From NCBI RefSeq assembly GCF_014805625.2, contig NW_023998416.1:9866102-9930101 (forward strand): a DNA stretch of 64,000 nt. Reading direction: 5' to 3'. Of the stretch, positions 36,095 to 48,034 are shown one piece after another. Both the position numbers and the translations under genes were made by a program. The notes under the pieces are model-generated. The model had not been told where the DNA came from. It did not search any database and worked only from the letters and a program-made list of their open reading frames with translations. Numbering within the stretch: position 1 is the stretch's first letter; each line of letters opens with the position of its first letter. The stretch is from Glossina fuscipes (taxonomy: Eukaryota; Arthropoda; Insecta; Diptera; Glossinidae).

Positions 36095-36362
36095 AGCGGT
36101 TCAAAAAGTGGCCAGACCCAAGCCATTCTTAATAGAGTTCTTCCTTTAGTGAAGGCACGTCACTGTACCAAGTTCCACTATAGATTAACCAATTTACGTG
36201 GGCAGTTTTAAAAGACGGGCGCACAGGCGGACACACAGGCTTAGATTGATTCAGAAAATGATTCGATCCAATGGTAACGATAAACGAGAATCTACAGGAT
36301 GTTAATACAAGCCGTCTGGAGCCCCACCAAGTAGTAAACCATAACACAGAAATGATGTAAGC
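36095..36362 (-). repeat. Dispersed repeat family, copy 4
   Basis: On the minus strand, TTACATCATTTCTGTG corresponds to the end of copy 3. Then come GAATCAATCTAAGCCTGTGTGTCC, a GGAACTTGGTACA block, and the core GGAAGAACTCTATTAAGAAT followed by GGCTTGGGTCTGGCCACTTT. Block order and spacing match copy 3. Confidence 0.65.
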
Positions 36363-36369
36363 AAATTAA

Positions 36370-39300
36370 TTAAAGTGCCAAACCAATATTTCTGGAACTA
36401 AAGCAGATATTACTTACTTTTATAAAAAAACCATCATGACCATGTAACTGAAATTTTCCTACTCTTTTTATCCGCATCGAAAGGTTAAGATTGGCGATAA
36501 GGTGAAGCTTTATAAATACGCGACTGCATACGTCAATGCCATATTTCACCAAGTTGATAAAAATGACGTAAGCATTTTATGGAAATTTCTTGTTAGAATT
36601 TCTTTAGTGGTATTGAAAATCGTTGCTGGCGAATTTTCTTGATTAGTTTTTATTGGTTAAATATAACTATGACAAAGTAGTCATTTTAAGTGAGAAAAAA
36701 CACACTTGAAGTCGTATCAGGTGAATAAGGTGCTTGTGATTTCCTTTGGAAAATTGTAGAGCAATTTATGTTTATTTCTATGGAAAGTGTGCGAAGTAAC
36801 TGACTGAACTTTTCTTGAGAAAGCTAAAGCAGTAAACTTAATAGACTTGTTCTCCTTTTGGAAAGAAGAACGAAACATTCTTTATTCCGTAAGCTGTACG
36901 AAGAACTGTTCTATTAAGAAGAAACTGGAGTAAATTGTAAACCTCCATAATTTGCGACAACATTATCAAATTTTCTCAAAATTGATTTGAAATTATAAAA
37001 ATTTCTTTAGTATGGAGGAACTTAGCCTTCAATGGAAGCGAATTGTTTTAGGGATTGGTTTCAACGCTTGTCTGGACTAACCAATTAAATTTGAGGAGAG
37101 ATAGTAAAGAATATTTATTTATGCAAAAAGAACTTTCAATAGCTATAATCATGTTTTGAGAAGCCCGTGGCATTTGCCTATCTCTATCGAAGTGAGTCAC
37201 TTTGATGCCCTTTGCTGATGAAATTTTCGCAGTCATAAGAACAAAGATAGGAAATTGAAATTTGGCAGAAACATTTCTTGGGCAATTAAAAGTTAAAAGG
37301 TTAAAAAGTGGGTGTGATCTGCCCACAGACATATGCATGCACAAGCAACTTCGAAAAGGCCGACAATTTTTTTTTATTGTTTCCCTTTTCAATTATGTCT
37401 TCACGTATTTGTCTACAACTTCCGATCCCATCGAAATATTTCCGGAAAACTGCTCCCAAGGTATTCTTCAAGACCATTGTCATTATTATAAACACATCGA
37501 AAAGTGTCATTAAAAGTAATACATAAATATACTCGTCACGCTTCTTGATGTCATTTGTGTTGCTGAACCTTTTAAAAAATATATTGAATCCGCACTTACG
37601 ATGCAGACGTTTTACAAAATGCATTTTGCACTAATATAGACAAGCAGGTGCCGCACAAACATATACATATACAAGTATAGGATATGCTATTTCTTGTGCA
37701 CAAAATAATTTGGCAATTTTTACTTTCGGAAGAATGCTTTTCGAGCCTTTTTACGGGAACGCGCGAAAGTCACACGCGAAAGTAGAAGAAACTGTTGGGT
37801 TTTTTTTTTTTTTCAATTTGCTTCAGACTCTTGCATGTATGTGAACAGATCACATATATTTTCTAGCCTTCAGACTTACCATCGATCGAGAAATGGTTGC
37901 GCTAAATTGAAATTCTCAATCCTCAATAGGTGCATGCAAATCGTCGTCAATTCCAGGCATTGAACAATTTTTCTTTAAAATAAAAATTATTAAAATTTTC
38001 AAACTCTCTAAAGAGCTTAAGTTTTTTTTTGCGTATTTTGAATACCGTTCAATAAATTCAGATCTCAACTCTCACAGATCAGTTTTGACTTTATATAATC
38101 AAAAGTCGGACACATTATTAAGTTATTAAGTCCAACAATAGTCTAAACAATCATTTTTTAAAAAATTTCAATGTTTATGAGTACGAATCGGGTAAATAAA
38201 AAAAAATACATAAATTTTTTTACTTTTACTTTTTTGAGACTTAATATTTTTCTAAAATTGCATTTATAAACAATCATATATATGCTGAAATAATCATATT
38301 TTATTTATTATTCGTTTTAATATAAACTAGTGATGAGTAAAAAAATATGATCTAAGCCGAAAATAAATTCTCTCTTGTTTGTTTGTTTGTTTTTTACAAA
38401 TATGTTTATTCCATTTTTTTTTTTTCTTTTAAATTTATTATTTCATTTTCATAAACCTTGTTTTGTTTTCATTTATGAAAATATTCCAATAACTTTTAAT
38501 ATATGACAATTTTTGATAGGATAGAGATTGAATACAGACAGATATATTATACAAACATAAGCATAAGCATTGACAAAGTCAAGATGAGAAGCATATAATG
38601 AATTAGTTATTTTCGCATCTGATGTTTTCATAGATATTTGCAGTGTCCAATCGAAGGCATATTACATTTACCATTTGGTACAGAAATAAACTAAGGAATT
38701 CATAGATTTTAGCTTAACTTAAGCTTCCTAATCGATGTAATTGTGCTTCTAGCCGGTCGGGCTATGTATCTAATATTGTCCTAAACAATACCTAAAAGGG
38801 TTTTGCTTGTCATAGCCATAGTAAGCTCAAATGAGTTTTAATATTTTGTACATCAACTTTTTCTACTGATCTATGCATTGGCCCACATATTGAAAAGTTT
38901 TTTTTTTTTTTTTTTTGGATTGATACAATCACTTGATTGATAAACTGGGTTTATAAGCTGGACAGTCATTTTGTTGAAAAGCCCTCAAAGTCGAAAGCGA
39001 AGACTCTGTGACAATGTCTCTTGACTCCGGACACGTGCCACACAGCACTTTCATCAATCGTTAGAAAACAGACCGGCCTGTGTATCCTAATACACATCAG
39101 ATGAAGGGAATGCTTATCAAATAACATTGCTATGGTTTTTGTTGAAGACTTAGTAGGAAGTAATTATGGCAGTGCGCGACGGTACCTTGGCTTGGACATA
39201 ATATTATTACTTCTCATACTTTCTGCGACGGGCCTTATATAAAAAAAAATGTAGTTCTGTTGGAACAAACGGGAGAACAAACTGAAGGAGACTGAATTGT

Positions 39301-39560
39301 TCCAATTCGTAGTCCAATCCTACCTGCATCACACCACTGAAAGCGAATCATTCTTTCATTCCTATAATAATTTCTTAACTTTTTTGATGCATACGCACAA
39401 AACTTTTGTTAAAAATTCTTATTGGTCAATGTATCGCCCCGCAATAGCCATCATTTCTCTCATCTTTCATGTAGAATATGAAGTAAGTACTAAATGGAAA
39501 TTTGGTCTTTTGAGGATATCTACAACAGAATGCGTATCAGGGTAACGCCATATGAATGAA
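36370..39560. other. Non-coding stretch with isolated splice signal
   Basis: A perfect donor (CGATG|GTAAGT) lies on the minus strand at 37880/37879. One frame is open before it (a short stretch including NLAQPFLDR), but no acceptor or start is convincing. Overlapping minus-strand frames at 37048-37392 (114 codons) and 37301-37624 (107 codons) are long for this window but have irregular composition and match nothing; they may be chance or decay products. The 38930-39300 part is slightly GC-richer without a clear frame. Confidence 0.4.
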
Positions 39561-39568
39561 ACCGCTGT

Positions 39569-39862
39569 TCATGCAAACACTAAGTCATCCATAGAAATCT
39601 GTTGTAAAGTTAACGAGTAATCTCTGGCGACAACAGTGCGGAGTTTAGGATAGTCTAACTGCTTCCGCTGTAAAAGGCGTAATTTCTTCGAACTGTAAAC
39701 ATACAATATCATGACTTTTAGCATATTGCTCACGTTTTTGTCCCATTTTACTTCAGTGATTGTGGGTATTTTTTCCCAGCGAGGGTTTCGCTTGGTTGGA
39801 ATCAACAGCAGATGATTTACTATGCTGAGTAAAAAAGGTTTAATGTGAACACAAAATCTCAA
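39569..39862 (-). CDS. Terminal-exon-like ORF, product unknown
   Basis: On the minus strand a strong acceptor (CCTTTTTTACTCAG, ending at 39825) leads into an open frame of about 84 codons to TGA at 39571. It includes PTKRNPRWEKIPTITEVKW and RDYSLTLQQISMDDLVFA. Codon and residue usage look coding and G+C is above the flanks. There is no ATG near the start of the open stretch, which suits a last exon better than a stand-alone gene. No AATAAA is obvious after the stop. A minus-strand frame at 40271-40440, also behind a good acceptor (CTGTCTTTTTTTATAG), might be an upstream exon, but it ends in a stop rather than a donor. I recognise no family. Confidence 0.27.
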   Translation of the reverse strand: MRFCVHIKPFLLSIVNHLLLIPTKRNPRWEKIPTITEVKWDKNVSNMLKVMILYVYSSKKLRLLQRKQLDYPKLRTVVARDYSLTLQQISMDDLVFA

Positions 39863-39869
39863 CCTTAAT

Positions 39870-40740
39870 AAAGCTGGCGGTTAGCTTGATTGTAGATGTA
39901 TGTATGCGTATTTTTGCGCGTAATACGTGTTAGTGCGAAGATAGATAGCAGTGCAGATGCACAAATATAAGTGTCTAATAAAAGAGCGGATATGTTGCGT
40001 AAATAAAAGCAATGTGTGAAGGAATTGATTCAAAATTGTATATGTTCTGATGGTAAGCTCTAGAAAAAAAGATGATTGTAGTGTAACCCACTAAATTACG
40101 GAAGTGCTAAATATAAAAAAAAAACATTGCGATTAGGAAGATCACATAGAGGCACTGTGCAAAGCGTGGGATGTACTGAGATTCGGACAGAGAAATAAAA
40201 GATGATCAAAGCATCTCGTAACTTCACATACGCATGAGCTGCTCATTATTTTTGATTAAGCGTCACCCCCTTAATAAAGCCAATAACATCTCGTCTGGAA
40301 TTGCAATAGATGAGCCATAGTGTTATGTTTGTTTGTGGAGTTAAAGATAATAAGTGGCGGCTGTACGTTAAGGAATGACAAATCGAACGAGATAAAGTAT
40401 CTGTTAGATATTAATGACAGCTGCACCAACATGACCCTATAAAAAAAGACAGTTTGCATTAATACATGATATGCTCGGATTTTTTGAAATAAAAATTCCC
40501 CTTTTATTTTTTTGAAAATGCTAGCGTAACGCACGTTGCGTACGAAACGTTTCCAAGCTGTTCACATTTTGAAAGTAAACTTTTAGCAGCATGAATGTAG
40601 ACGGTTTCCTTCTTTAAAGCACGCCCATAAAATTATAGAAATGCGGATCATTATCGTTATACTCTACGCCATTTACCGTACAAGGGTCTATTAATTTCTT
40701 GGGGATGTATACAACACCCCGAAGGAGTTGAGATACACTT
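39870..40740. other. Non-coding stretch
   Basis: Mostly AT-rich. The only item of note is the minus-strand frame at 40271-40534, discussed with the preceding ORF and not accepted on its own. Confidence 0.45.
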
Positions 40741-40744
40741 ACCT

Positions 40745-40940
40745 TGTCTTTCACTTTTCGAATCGACAAAAGTTTGTCTGTTCGTCTATTTTCTTGTGCT
40801 CAATATATAGGCCGCACTTTTAAAGATATTTTAATGAAATTTGGTACATCTATAATGTGTTGGCCCAAACACGAACGCTATTAAAAATGGTCCAGATCGA
40901 ACCGGTCTTACGATCACTTCCTATATAACGCGTTATTTGG
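40745..40940 (+). repeat. Dispersed repeat family, copy 5
   Basis: The plus strand carries GAATCGACAAAAGTTTGTCTG, a TTTAATGAAATTTGGTACAT block, TTGGCCCAAACACG, and the core CGAACGCTATTAAAAATGG (40872-40890) followed by TCCAGATCGAACC. The match to copy 3 is close across these blocks. A TTGTATAC-rich segment with CCCC just upstream (40700-40735) may belong to the same element. Confidence 0.7.
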
Positions 40941-43049
40941 AAAAATCGTTATATGAATACGTGTAGATGGTATAGAGGATCTAATGGTATGGGGGCCTTA
41001 GACCTCACCAGTATTTTATATTTTTTGCACTTACACTACATTCGCTAAACACTTGCTTCAATTTTTAAAAAATCCCTGGTCAGTACGCTTTGAATGATAA
41101 GTACTTGTATAGGGATCAAGTGATTTAGTTTGCCTAAAACAAAATTTTAATGATAATTTTCCTTATTTACGATAACTTTCGTCAAATGTGCCTTGAACAA
41201 GTCAATATGCGCGGAATTTGTGAATATAATATTTTTCAACTTTGGCCTTGATTGAAAAGGAAGTCGCCATTCGAAGATAGCGTTTCCAAATGAGATAATA
41301 AAAAAGCTATTTGGCTATATCGGTCCGTTAGGGCGCTGCACAGACGCATGTCATTCGGTCGATACGTCTGCATGTAACGAGCGTAATGACAGAATTTTAT
41401 CCAGGCACTTCGTGCAGCCGTAAAAAATCTCGTTAATTCAATATGTCATATAAAAAGTTTAGCACAAAAAAAAAGAAATAAAAACATATCATATATCATA
41501 TGGTTGCGATTGGTTGCGATTTTGTTCATATTAATGTTTTTATTGTATAGCATATTAGATTTCTATGGTCGTGCGGTATCATTTTCTTTTCCACTTTTTT
41601 CCCTTAATATAGTAATAATTTCGGGATGAACACAATTTCTGCATTGGTTTTGATTTTAAAACATTTTTAAATTAATCTCTTTCACGAACTAGTGAAAACT
41701 AGAACTTTTTTTTTTTTTTTTTTTTTTTTTTATTTTAAAAAAATTTTTAAATTAATTTTTTTCCCTAACTATTAAAAAATAAAAATTTTTTTTTTTTTTT
41801 TTTTTTATGTCATACGACACAATCTGATCAAAGTCGTAATTAAGTTTATAATGAAAATAATCAAATATTTTATTTGATTTTATTTTTTTTTTTTTTTGTT
41901 AATTTAATTTTATATTTAATTTAAAGTAATATCTGCTAACGTTTACTAAAAATAAAATAAATATTCTGAAGTTATTTAAAAACAAATGAAAAGCTCTATT
42001 AATGTAAGGATGTGAATGTGTAAGTCTTAAAATAGAAAGAAGTGGTGTTTTTTTCTCATTTTACTCAAATTGAATGGAAACGTGACAGCTGTCGCAAAAT
42101 AATTCTTTTATTGCTCTCGACCTCGCTTATAGCACGCAGCATGGCACAATTTTTCATTTGAAACAAGAAATTAGAAATTCTTTTTAAAATATATCTCAAC
42201 CTCTAGTGAAGGTCGCATCATTTCTTTTAAATAGACTGGAAACTCGATAAAAAAAAAGTCGGATATTAACAGAAATGCAATGATCATAGATTGATTAATT
42301 GATGAATATAGATAATCCGCGTAAAATTCGTGACGAATACCTGATGATGCAAAAGCAAGAGGTAAATTTCAAGAAAGGCTTCTGTCAGCTCGCCTGGAAT
42401 ATTGGGCGGCTTTAAGCCACGTTCTAATATGCACAACTCTTTTTTTGCACGATTTTCAAATTACACGGTTCTCCAATATAGTTTTTACATGAATTATTTA
42501 GTTGGAAACTTGGATATCAAGAAATACATAAGCAAATTGGAAAAAAAAAAAATCGCTTTTGGCAGACTTTATAAAAAGAAAAAAACGAACGGGAACAGGT
42601 TAATAATGGAGCCAATTCTCCATTTCAATCAATTGCGACAGTTGTGCTAGACATATTTGTTCCACTTCATACTGAATGTGCACGTCTGTTATCAAGCAGC
42701 GATGTATACTTGGTGACTTGATTTTTATACCTAATTTCAATTTCAATTTATATATGTTGTATATAATTATGGACTAAATTTTCAAGGTAAATTAATTTTA
42801 ATTTCCAATAAAAGCGAACGGTTTTGGTTTTTATTCTTTTTATTATTCTTTTTTTTTTTTGCACGGTTTTTTTGGGAAAATATTTAAAGTTTTTCATTTT
42901 ACGCGATTTTTTTAAATTGTGAAACATATCTCCAAATTCACTATAAGTCGCTTGTATGCGTTTACATAATTGTTTTTGCACGGATTCCTAAGGAACGCAC
43001 CTAGCGTGTAAAAAAAGAGTTGAGTGCATATTAAAGATAAATCTATCAT

Positions 43050-43050
43050 A

Positions 43051-43079
<29 letters not shown>
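43050..43079. repeat. (AAT)n trinucleotide repeat
   Basis: About ten AAT units, followed by AAC variants. Confidence 0.9.
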
Positions 43080-43082
<3 letters not shown>

Positions 43083-45801
43083 TAACAAGAACAATTAACC
43101 ATTGGCGTTGCTTTTATTTTAAATCAATTAACGCTTCCCTGTCTCAAAGCACATAAACAGATAATGCACCAATAATAAATATATTAAGCGACGTCATAAA
43201 CTATTTCTATGGTTTTCTGAATGAACTTAACAAAGTATTATTTTTCGATTAGTTCTACTGCAGTCATAAATAACTCGAAATCGATTTTAAAGTAATTATA
43301 TCTCACATTGTCATCATATGTGGCGAGCGAACTTTATATGCGAATTTCTAATTATAATAAACGAGTCGAATTTTAGCTAATCAAGACTTCCAAGTAGCTT
43401 TGCTAATTCTTACAGCTATATTTTGAGCGACATCACACAGACGTCACAAGGCAATAACAAGCGTTTCTTATTTTCGTGGCTTGCAACTTTGTTGGCACTT
43501 TATGGATATTGGGGAATATTGTTTGCGACTATTGCTCCGAAATATCAACTTTGATACAAAGTCACAAAAACTATGACAAGCAAAGACATTGTTCTCATTT
43601 GTGACTAACTGCCGGTAGCAACATCCGAATACGCCTGAAAACATTAGTTATGTAAAATTTTTATGAAAAACAAACCGAGCCCTTGTTGATTTTACAAAAT
43701 TTTTCTAAGCTGTGCTTTTTTAAATTAAATAATAATAAGAACGAAAAATAATCATTTCAGTAAGAGAAAATTGCATTTTTATTTTCTATTGACCGCAGGG
43801 AGTAGATTACATATATCAAAGATTTGTAAAATAAGCAAAAAAAAAAAAAGAGTACGTCGGGAACTGTACACCTTAATATATGTAAGCATGGTCGAAGTAA
43901 ATAAGTCATTCCGGTCTGTGCTTGAATTTGCTTGTCTATCCCAAACGTCAGATGTTCTTTTTCACCTTTAAAGCCAAAAGAAGGTAAAAACTGAATAAAT
44001 TCGTTCGGCAAAATCTGTCATAATTAGTCATCCGTTAGAGTAACTTTTTTTTGAAACACTTCCATTAAATGGTTTGGCTATGGTCCGGCAAGACGCTTAA
44101 TATCTTTATGGCATATTCTCGTATATTATAACTCGTATATATCGTAGTTCCTTACGAAGATCCCACGCCCACGCCTTTATAAGTAATGTTTTGCTTCTTT
44201 AATGCATTAAGTTTTACTGTTGTGCCATAGAATAGCGCTTACATGTCATGTTATGCTTGTAGAGCATATTATTAAAAATAAAGCATCTATCAATGCATGA
44301 GAATTATAGAATTCTCCTTAACCCGTACATAAATCCCTGATTATTTATTGTTTTCTTTATTGAAAAATTTTGTTGTTCTTTGCTATATGAACAAAATTTT
44401 TTCTGCTTTCTTAACAAAATTGACAATTTATGGTCAGGCATTTCAAATATTATTTCACTCATTTGTTTGTTTTAATTAGAAAATCTTCATTAGTTGAAAT
44501 TTGATTGAAAGAAATCAAAAACAATTGCTGTAAAAGACATTTTCAAATATAAAAAAATTGTTTTTTTTTTTTATTTTAAATTATGAAATTATTTCAAAAA
44601 TTAAATGAATAATTTAAAAGACATAAAACACATATGTTGTATGTGCATTAGGTCGTTTTGAAAGTCAACTGAGTAGCTGGATTAAAGCCAAAATATTATT
44701 ATTATTTTTTTAGGCAATAGACACCAGTGTACATAATAATTTTGTGTAACAAGCAAACTTTGATATAAATATAAACCTAAATAGCATATAAAAGTTTTAT
44801 GGAAAGGAAAAAGGTTTACAAGACTTTACACTCTTATACTCTATTTTTTTGGCTTTTGCCTTTCAAAGTAATTGTTTGCAACACATTAATAAAATGAGAA
44901 CGAATGGAATGGAGAGGCAGGAAACAGCAGTTGAGGAAAAAAACATTTGACAAAATTTCAATTGATTTAAATAGAAAGAGGAAAACAACGTACAATGATG
45001 GGTACATCCTATCGGTACATTGTTGTGTCGAAACTATATATATATATATCTTTTTCTAAATTTCTTTATTCGCTTAGCACATGAAGAAAAGGAAAAATGT
45101 AATTATGAAGGTTGATAACCGGTCAGATCTGATACTTATTTTATGCAAAATCACTTGTTTTCATTGAAATTGAAAAAGAAAAAAATGTTTTGCCTATTAG
45201 TCAAATAGTCAATGAAAAGAAATTTCGTATGAACAAATTTTAAAAAGGTAGGCTTTGCGGTAAATATCCAAAATGTAAAGAGACCGATTGAAAGTTGCAT
45301 TGCTTTTGCAGAACAATTTGCTAAGCCGAATTCATTTGAAGAACTTCGATTTTAGTCAACATGTTTTGCAGGATACCTTGTGTAAAGATTTGCTTTTGAA
45401 TTCTGTTGACAAAAAAAAAAAAAAGGAAAAGAAAAAAGAAAACCATTTCTTTTGATAAACTCTTTTTACGGTATACTAAATAAGCCAATATGACCTTAGA
45501 GTTTGAAATATACTAAGCTCTTTCAGCGCTAGTTTCTTCATATTCCGTACATCTATAACAACTTAATTTCGTTATTCTTCGCTTCTCTAGTCGAATAATT
45601 TCTTCTTTTTTTTTTTCTTTTTTTTCTTTTGTATTAAAGGTTAACTTTCGATCTATCACGATGACTGCTTAATTGGAAATTTCTCGGAACTGTTGCAATT
45701 AATTGCAATGAGTTTTTCATCGCGTCGACTTGTATTGAATTTCCGAAACGTATTGCACAATGAAATTTATGTATTACCCTCTGGCGCTATCGACATTTGT
45801 C

Positions 45802-45803
<2 letters not shown>

Positions 45804-45850
<47 letters not shown>

Positions 45851-45851
45851 G
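45804..45851. repeat. Compound (TA)n-(TG)n microsatellite
   Basis: A TA run of about 30 bases passes into about eight TG units. A separate interrupted GT array lies at 46082-46125. Confidence 0.9.
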
Positions 45852-47734
45852 TGAAGCCATAACTTTTCGTTTAACCCAACAACTTCGAACGATTCAAATC
45901 ATTTTACCCATTTGATGGTAGCCGGAATTGTTGGCATTTATGTAGAAAATCCTTTTGGTCAAATGGCTAAATAGAAAATGTCTATAAGAGCATAAATTGC
46001 ATTTACTATAACAAAATGCATATGCTTCTGTTATTCTGTTCTGTTCAGCATTGAAAGGAATTATTATTTGTATTATCAATGTAAGTGTGTGTGTGTGTGT
46101 GTGTGTATGTGTGTGTATGTGTGGGCGGATGGAGAAGCAAAGTAACGTCCGTATAATTCGCACACTCTTATATACATAAAAGTCCATAGACCGATTGCAT
46201 TGCAATTGCAATTCCAATACTAAATACTCGATGTCATTACACGATTGCACTTACTATGCAAAATGGGTGTTTACTAAATGAATAAATGATTAGATATATC
46301 GGCATAGATAGATGTGCATACGTGGAGTATTTCTATCCGAGAATGCAAGCATTGAAGCATTTAAATCCGTAAAATTTTGCTAATAAAGAGATTATTGAAA
46401 TTTATAGAACTATGTTAATGCGAAGGCTGCGTTTAAATTTAAATTGAACTTTGAAAAACCATATTGAATACTATGTGACGACATGCATCGTACCAGAATG
46501 TACCTACAATTCAACAATGGTTGTTTAAGGGTCTTTCTTAACTTGTGCACGAGGCTAATGACAAAGAAATTTTTAAAGATCCGTCCCGCCAGTCTTCTTC
46601 TGATAGGTATTTACATACATATATACATACACATATGCAAGATACGTCGAAATTGCTCTTTATCCAACCCAATACTTGACAATCAAAATGATTTGGTTTG
46701 AAATTCTAATATATACAGGGATTGACTTGATTTTGTCGAGACTTTAGATGAAGCGGAAAGAAACTTAATTCAAGTTAGATAAAACCGGCCCGTGTACATT
46801 GTTCGCCTTTTCGATACATCGAACAAGAAAATTTTGTTAACTTGATGTTAACCTTTCTTTTTCCCACTTCTCAGATCAATATATTAAAATTATAAAATAT
46901 TTCGACAAATTGCGCTGGCTGTTAAGTCGCTCTTTCGATACTCTTTTTACATCGTACTATTAGCTGACTTTGAAAAGTTTATAGTTTTCTCTTTATTCTG
47001 AACGTATTTGCGGACAAATCGCGCCCAAATGTTTTCCAAATGAATGCATCCTCTCAGTCGTGTCGTAAATCGTGACTGTACTTAAAGCTTTTTTGGGCGC
47101 AGCAAGTCCGTTTTGCTGCCTGCGACTATCAACTAAGTAATTTTAGAAGTTTCAGCTTTTATGACCGTATAAGTTCCAGCGATGGTCGACAAACAAATGG
47201 AAAAGGACTCTATAGTGTTAAAATATGCATAAATGAAATGTTTGCTAAAAGAAATTGTAAGCATATAAAATTATAAATAGGACCTCCAACGCATAATAGA
47301 CGAGAAACGGGCGAACCAAGTAATTGGTAGAACACTATGATTTCGAAATATGAACACACGAACGAAAATCTCTAATGCCGCAGTTTCTTCCATTTTGTGT
47401 GTTCCATCAACAGATCGACAGACCAATAGACGCGCAGAAGTTTATGCTAGTTACACTTAGGTGATTTCGATTGCATCAATCTTTGAAACGATGTAGGTTT
47501 CAACAATAGGCAGATAGAAAGACAGGTGGGCATAGCGTTATAAGCTACCCCTTGCAATCTTGCGATTCCCTATAACGAACAACCTACCTGAGAGAGGGGC
47601 AGAGAGTAAAAATTTTGATTGGGAATGACCATATTTAATGGGAACTGTAATGTGTGGTTCCTTGCGTTGCGAGTGAGAAAAAAAAACGGGCCCTTCGTTA
47701 GTTGATGTATAAATGAAAAAAGTTTCCACTAAGA

Positions 47735-48034
47735 ATGCATGGCAATAATGTAGTGGTAGATACGGTGCTTCCGGTAAAAGCGGACATCCGCTTGCTTGAT
47801 TTTAGTAGAATATATCTAAATACTACTACTCGCACCCTCGTAGCTATTCTAATGGATATCCAAAGCACGATCCGCAAAACTAGCGCTACACGCTTGAAAC
47901 ACAGATTTACTCAGGCAATTGGAGATGCAAACAAAATTGTGAAGCGTCATAAAAAAGTGAATTTTCATTATTTAGGACTCGCAATAGGCTGGGTAATAGC
48001 GATAGGTTGCATAGCTCTTCAGTCAGCTAAGTGA
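47735..48034 (+). CDS. Small ORF with C-terminal hydrophobic segment; product unknown
   Basis: ATG at 47735 opens a 99-codon frame to TGA. The middle is basic and helical in character (RLKHRFTQAIGDANKIVKRH). The last 20 or so residues, from HYLGLAIGWVIAIGCIAL to the end, form one hydrophobic segment of membrane-spanning length, so the product would look like a tail-anchored or single-pass membrane protein. Codon usage is more mixed than in AT-driven chance frames. The start context (AGAATGC) is ordinary, and an acceptor-like CCACTAAG just before it leaves open that this is a terminal exon. An A-run follows the stop at about 48062. I recognise no family. Confidence 0.3.
   Translation: MHGNNVVVDTVLPVKADIRLLDFSRIYLNTTTRTLVAILMDIQSTIRKTSATRLKHRFTQAIGDANKIVKRHKKVNFHYLGLAIGWVIAIGCIALQSAK

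Larger units (their letters stand above)
40945..47730. other. Long AT-rich non-coding stretch
   Basis: No supported gene. Very long T runs occur at 41706-41731 and 41788-41806. The 43757-44011 minus frame (84 codons) has a protein-like first half but no support. Around 47385-47540 the words CAGATCGACAGACC, ATAGACGCGCAG and AGACAGGTGGGC resemble a heavily diverged member of the dispersed repeat family. A mariner-end-like word ATTAGGTCGTTTTGAAAGTC occurs at 44648-44667, without a matching inverted end. Confidence 0.45.

Noticed and set aside
37048..37624. Overlapping 114- and 107-codon minus-strand frames
   Set aside because: Long for the window but irregular in composition, without domains or splice sites, and overlapped by open frames on the other strand.
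40735..40760. Minus-strand AAG|GTAAGT donor-like site
   Set aside because: It lies at the edge of dispersed repeat copy 5 and no coding frame leads into it.
44648..44790. Mariner-end-like ATTAGGTCGTTTTGAAAGTC
   Set aside because: No convincing inverted partner and no transposase sequence between the possible ends.
45894..46250. 118-codon minus-strand frame
   Set aside because: The frame is carried through a GT microsatellite, giving a His-Thr repeat; not a gene.
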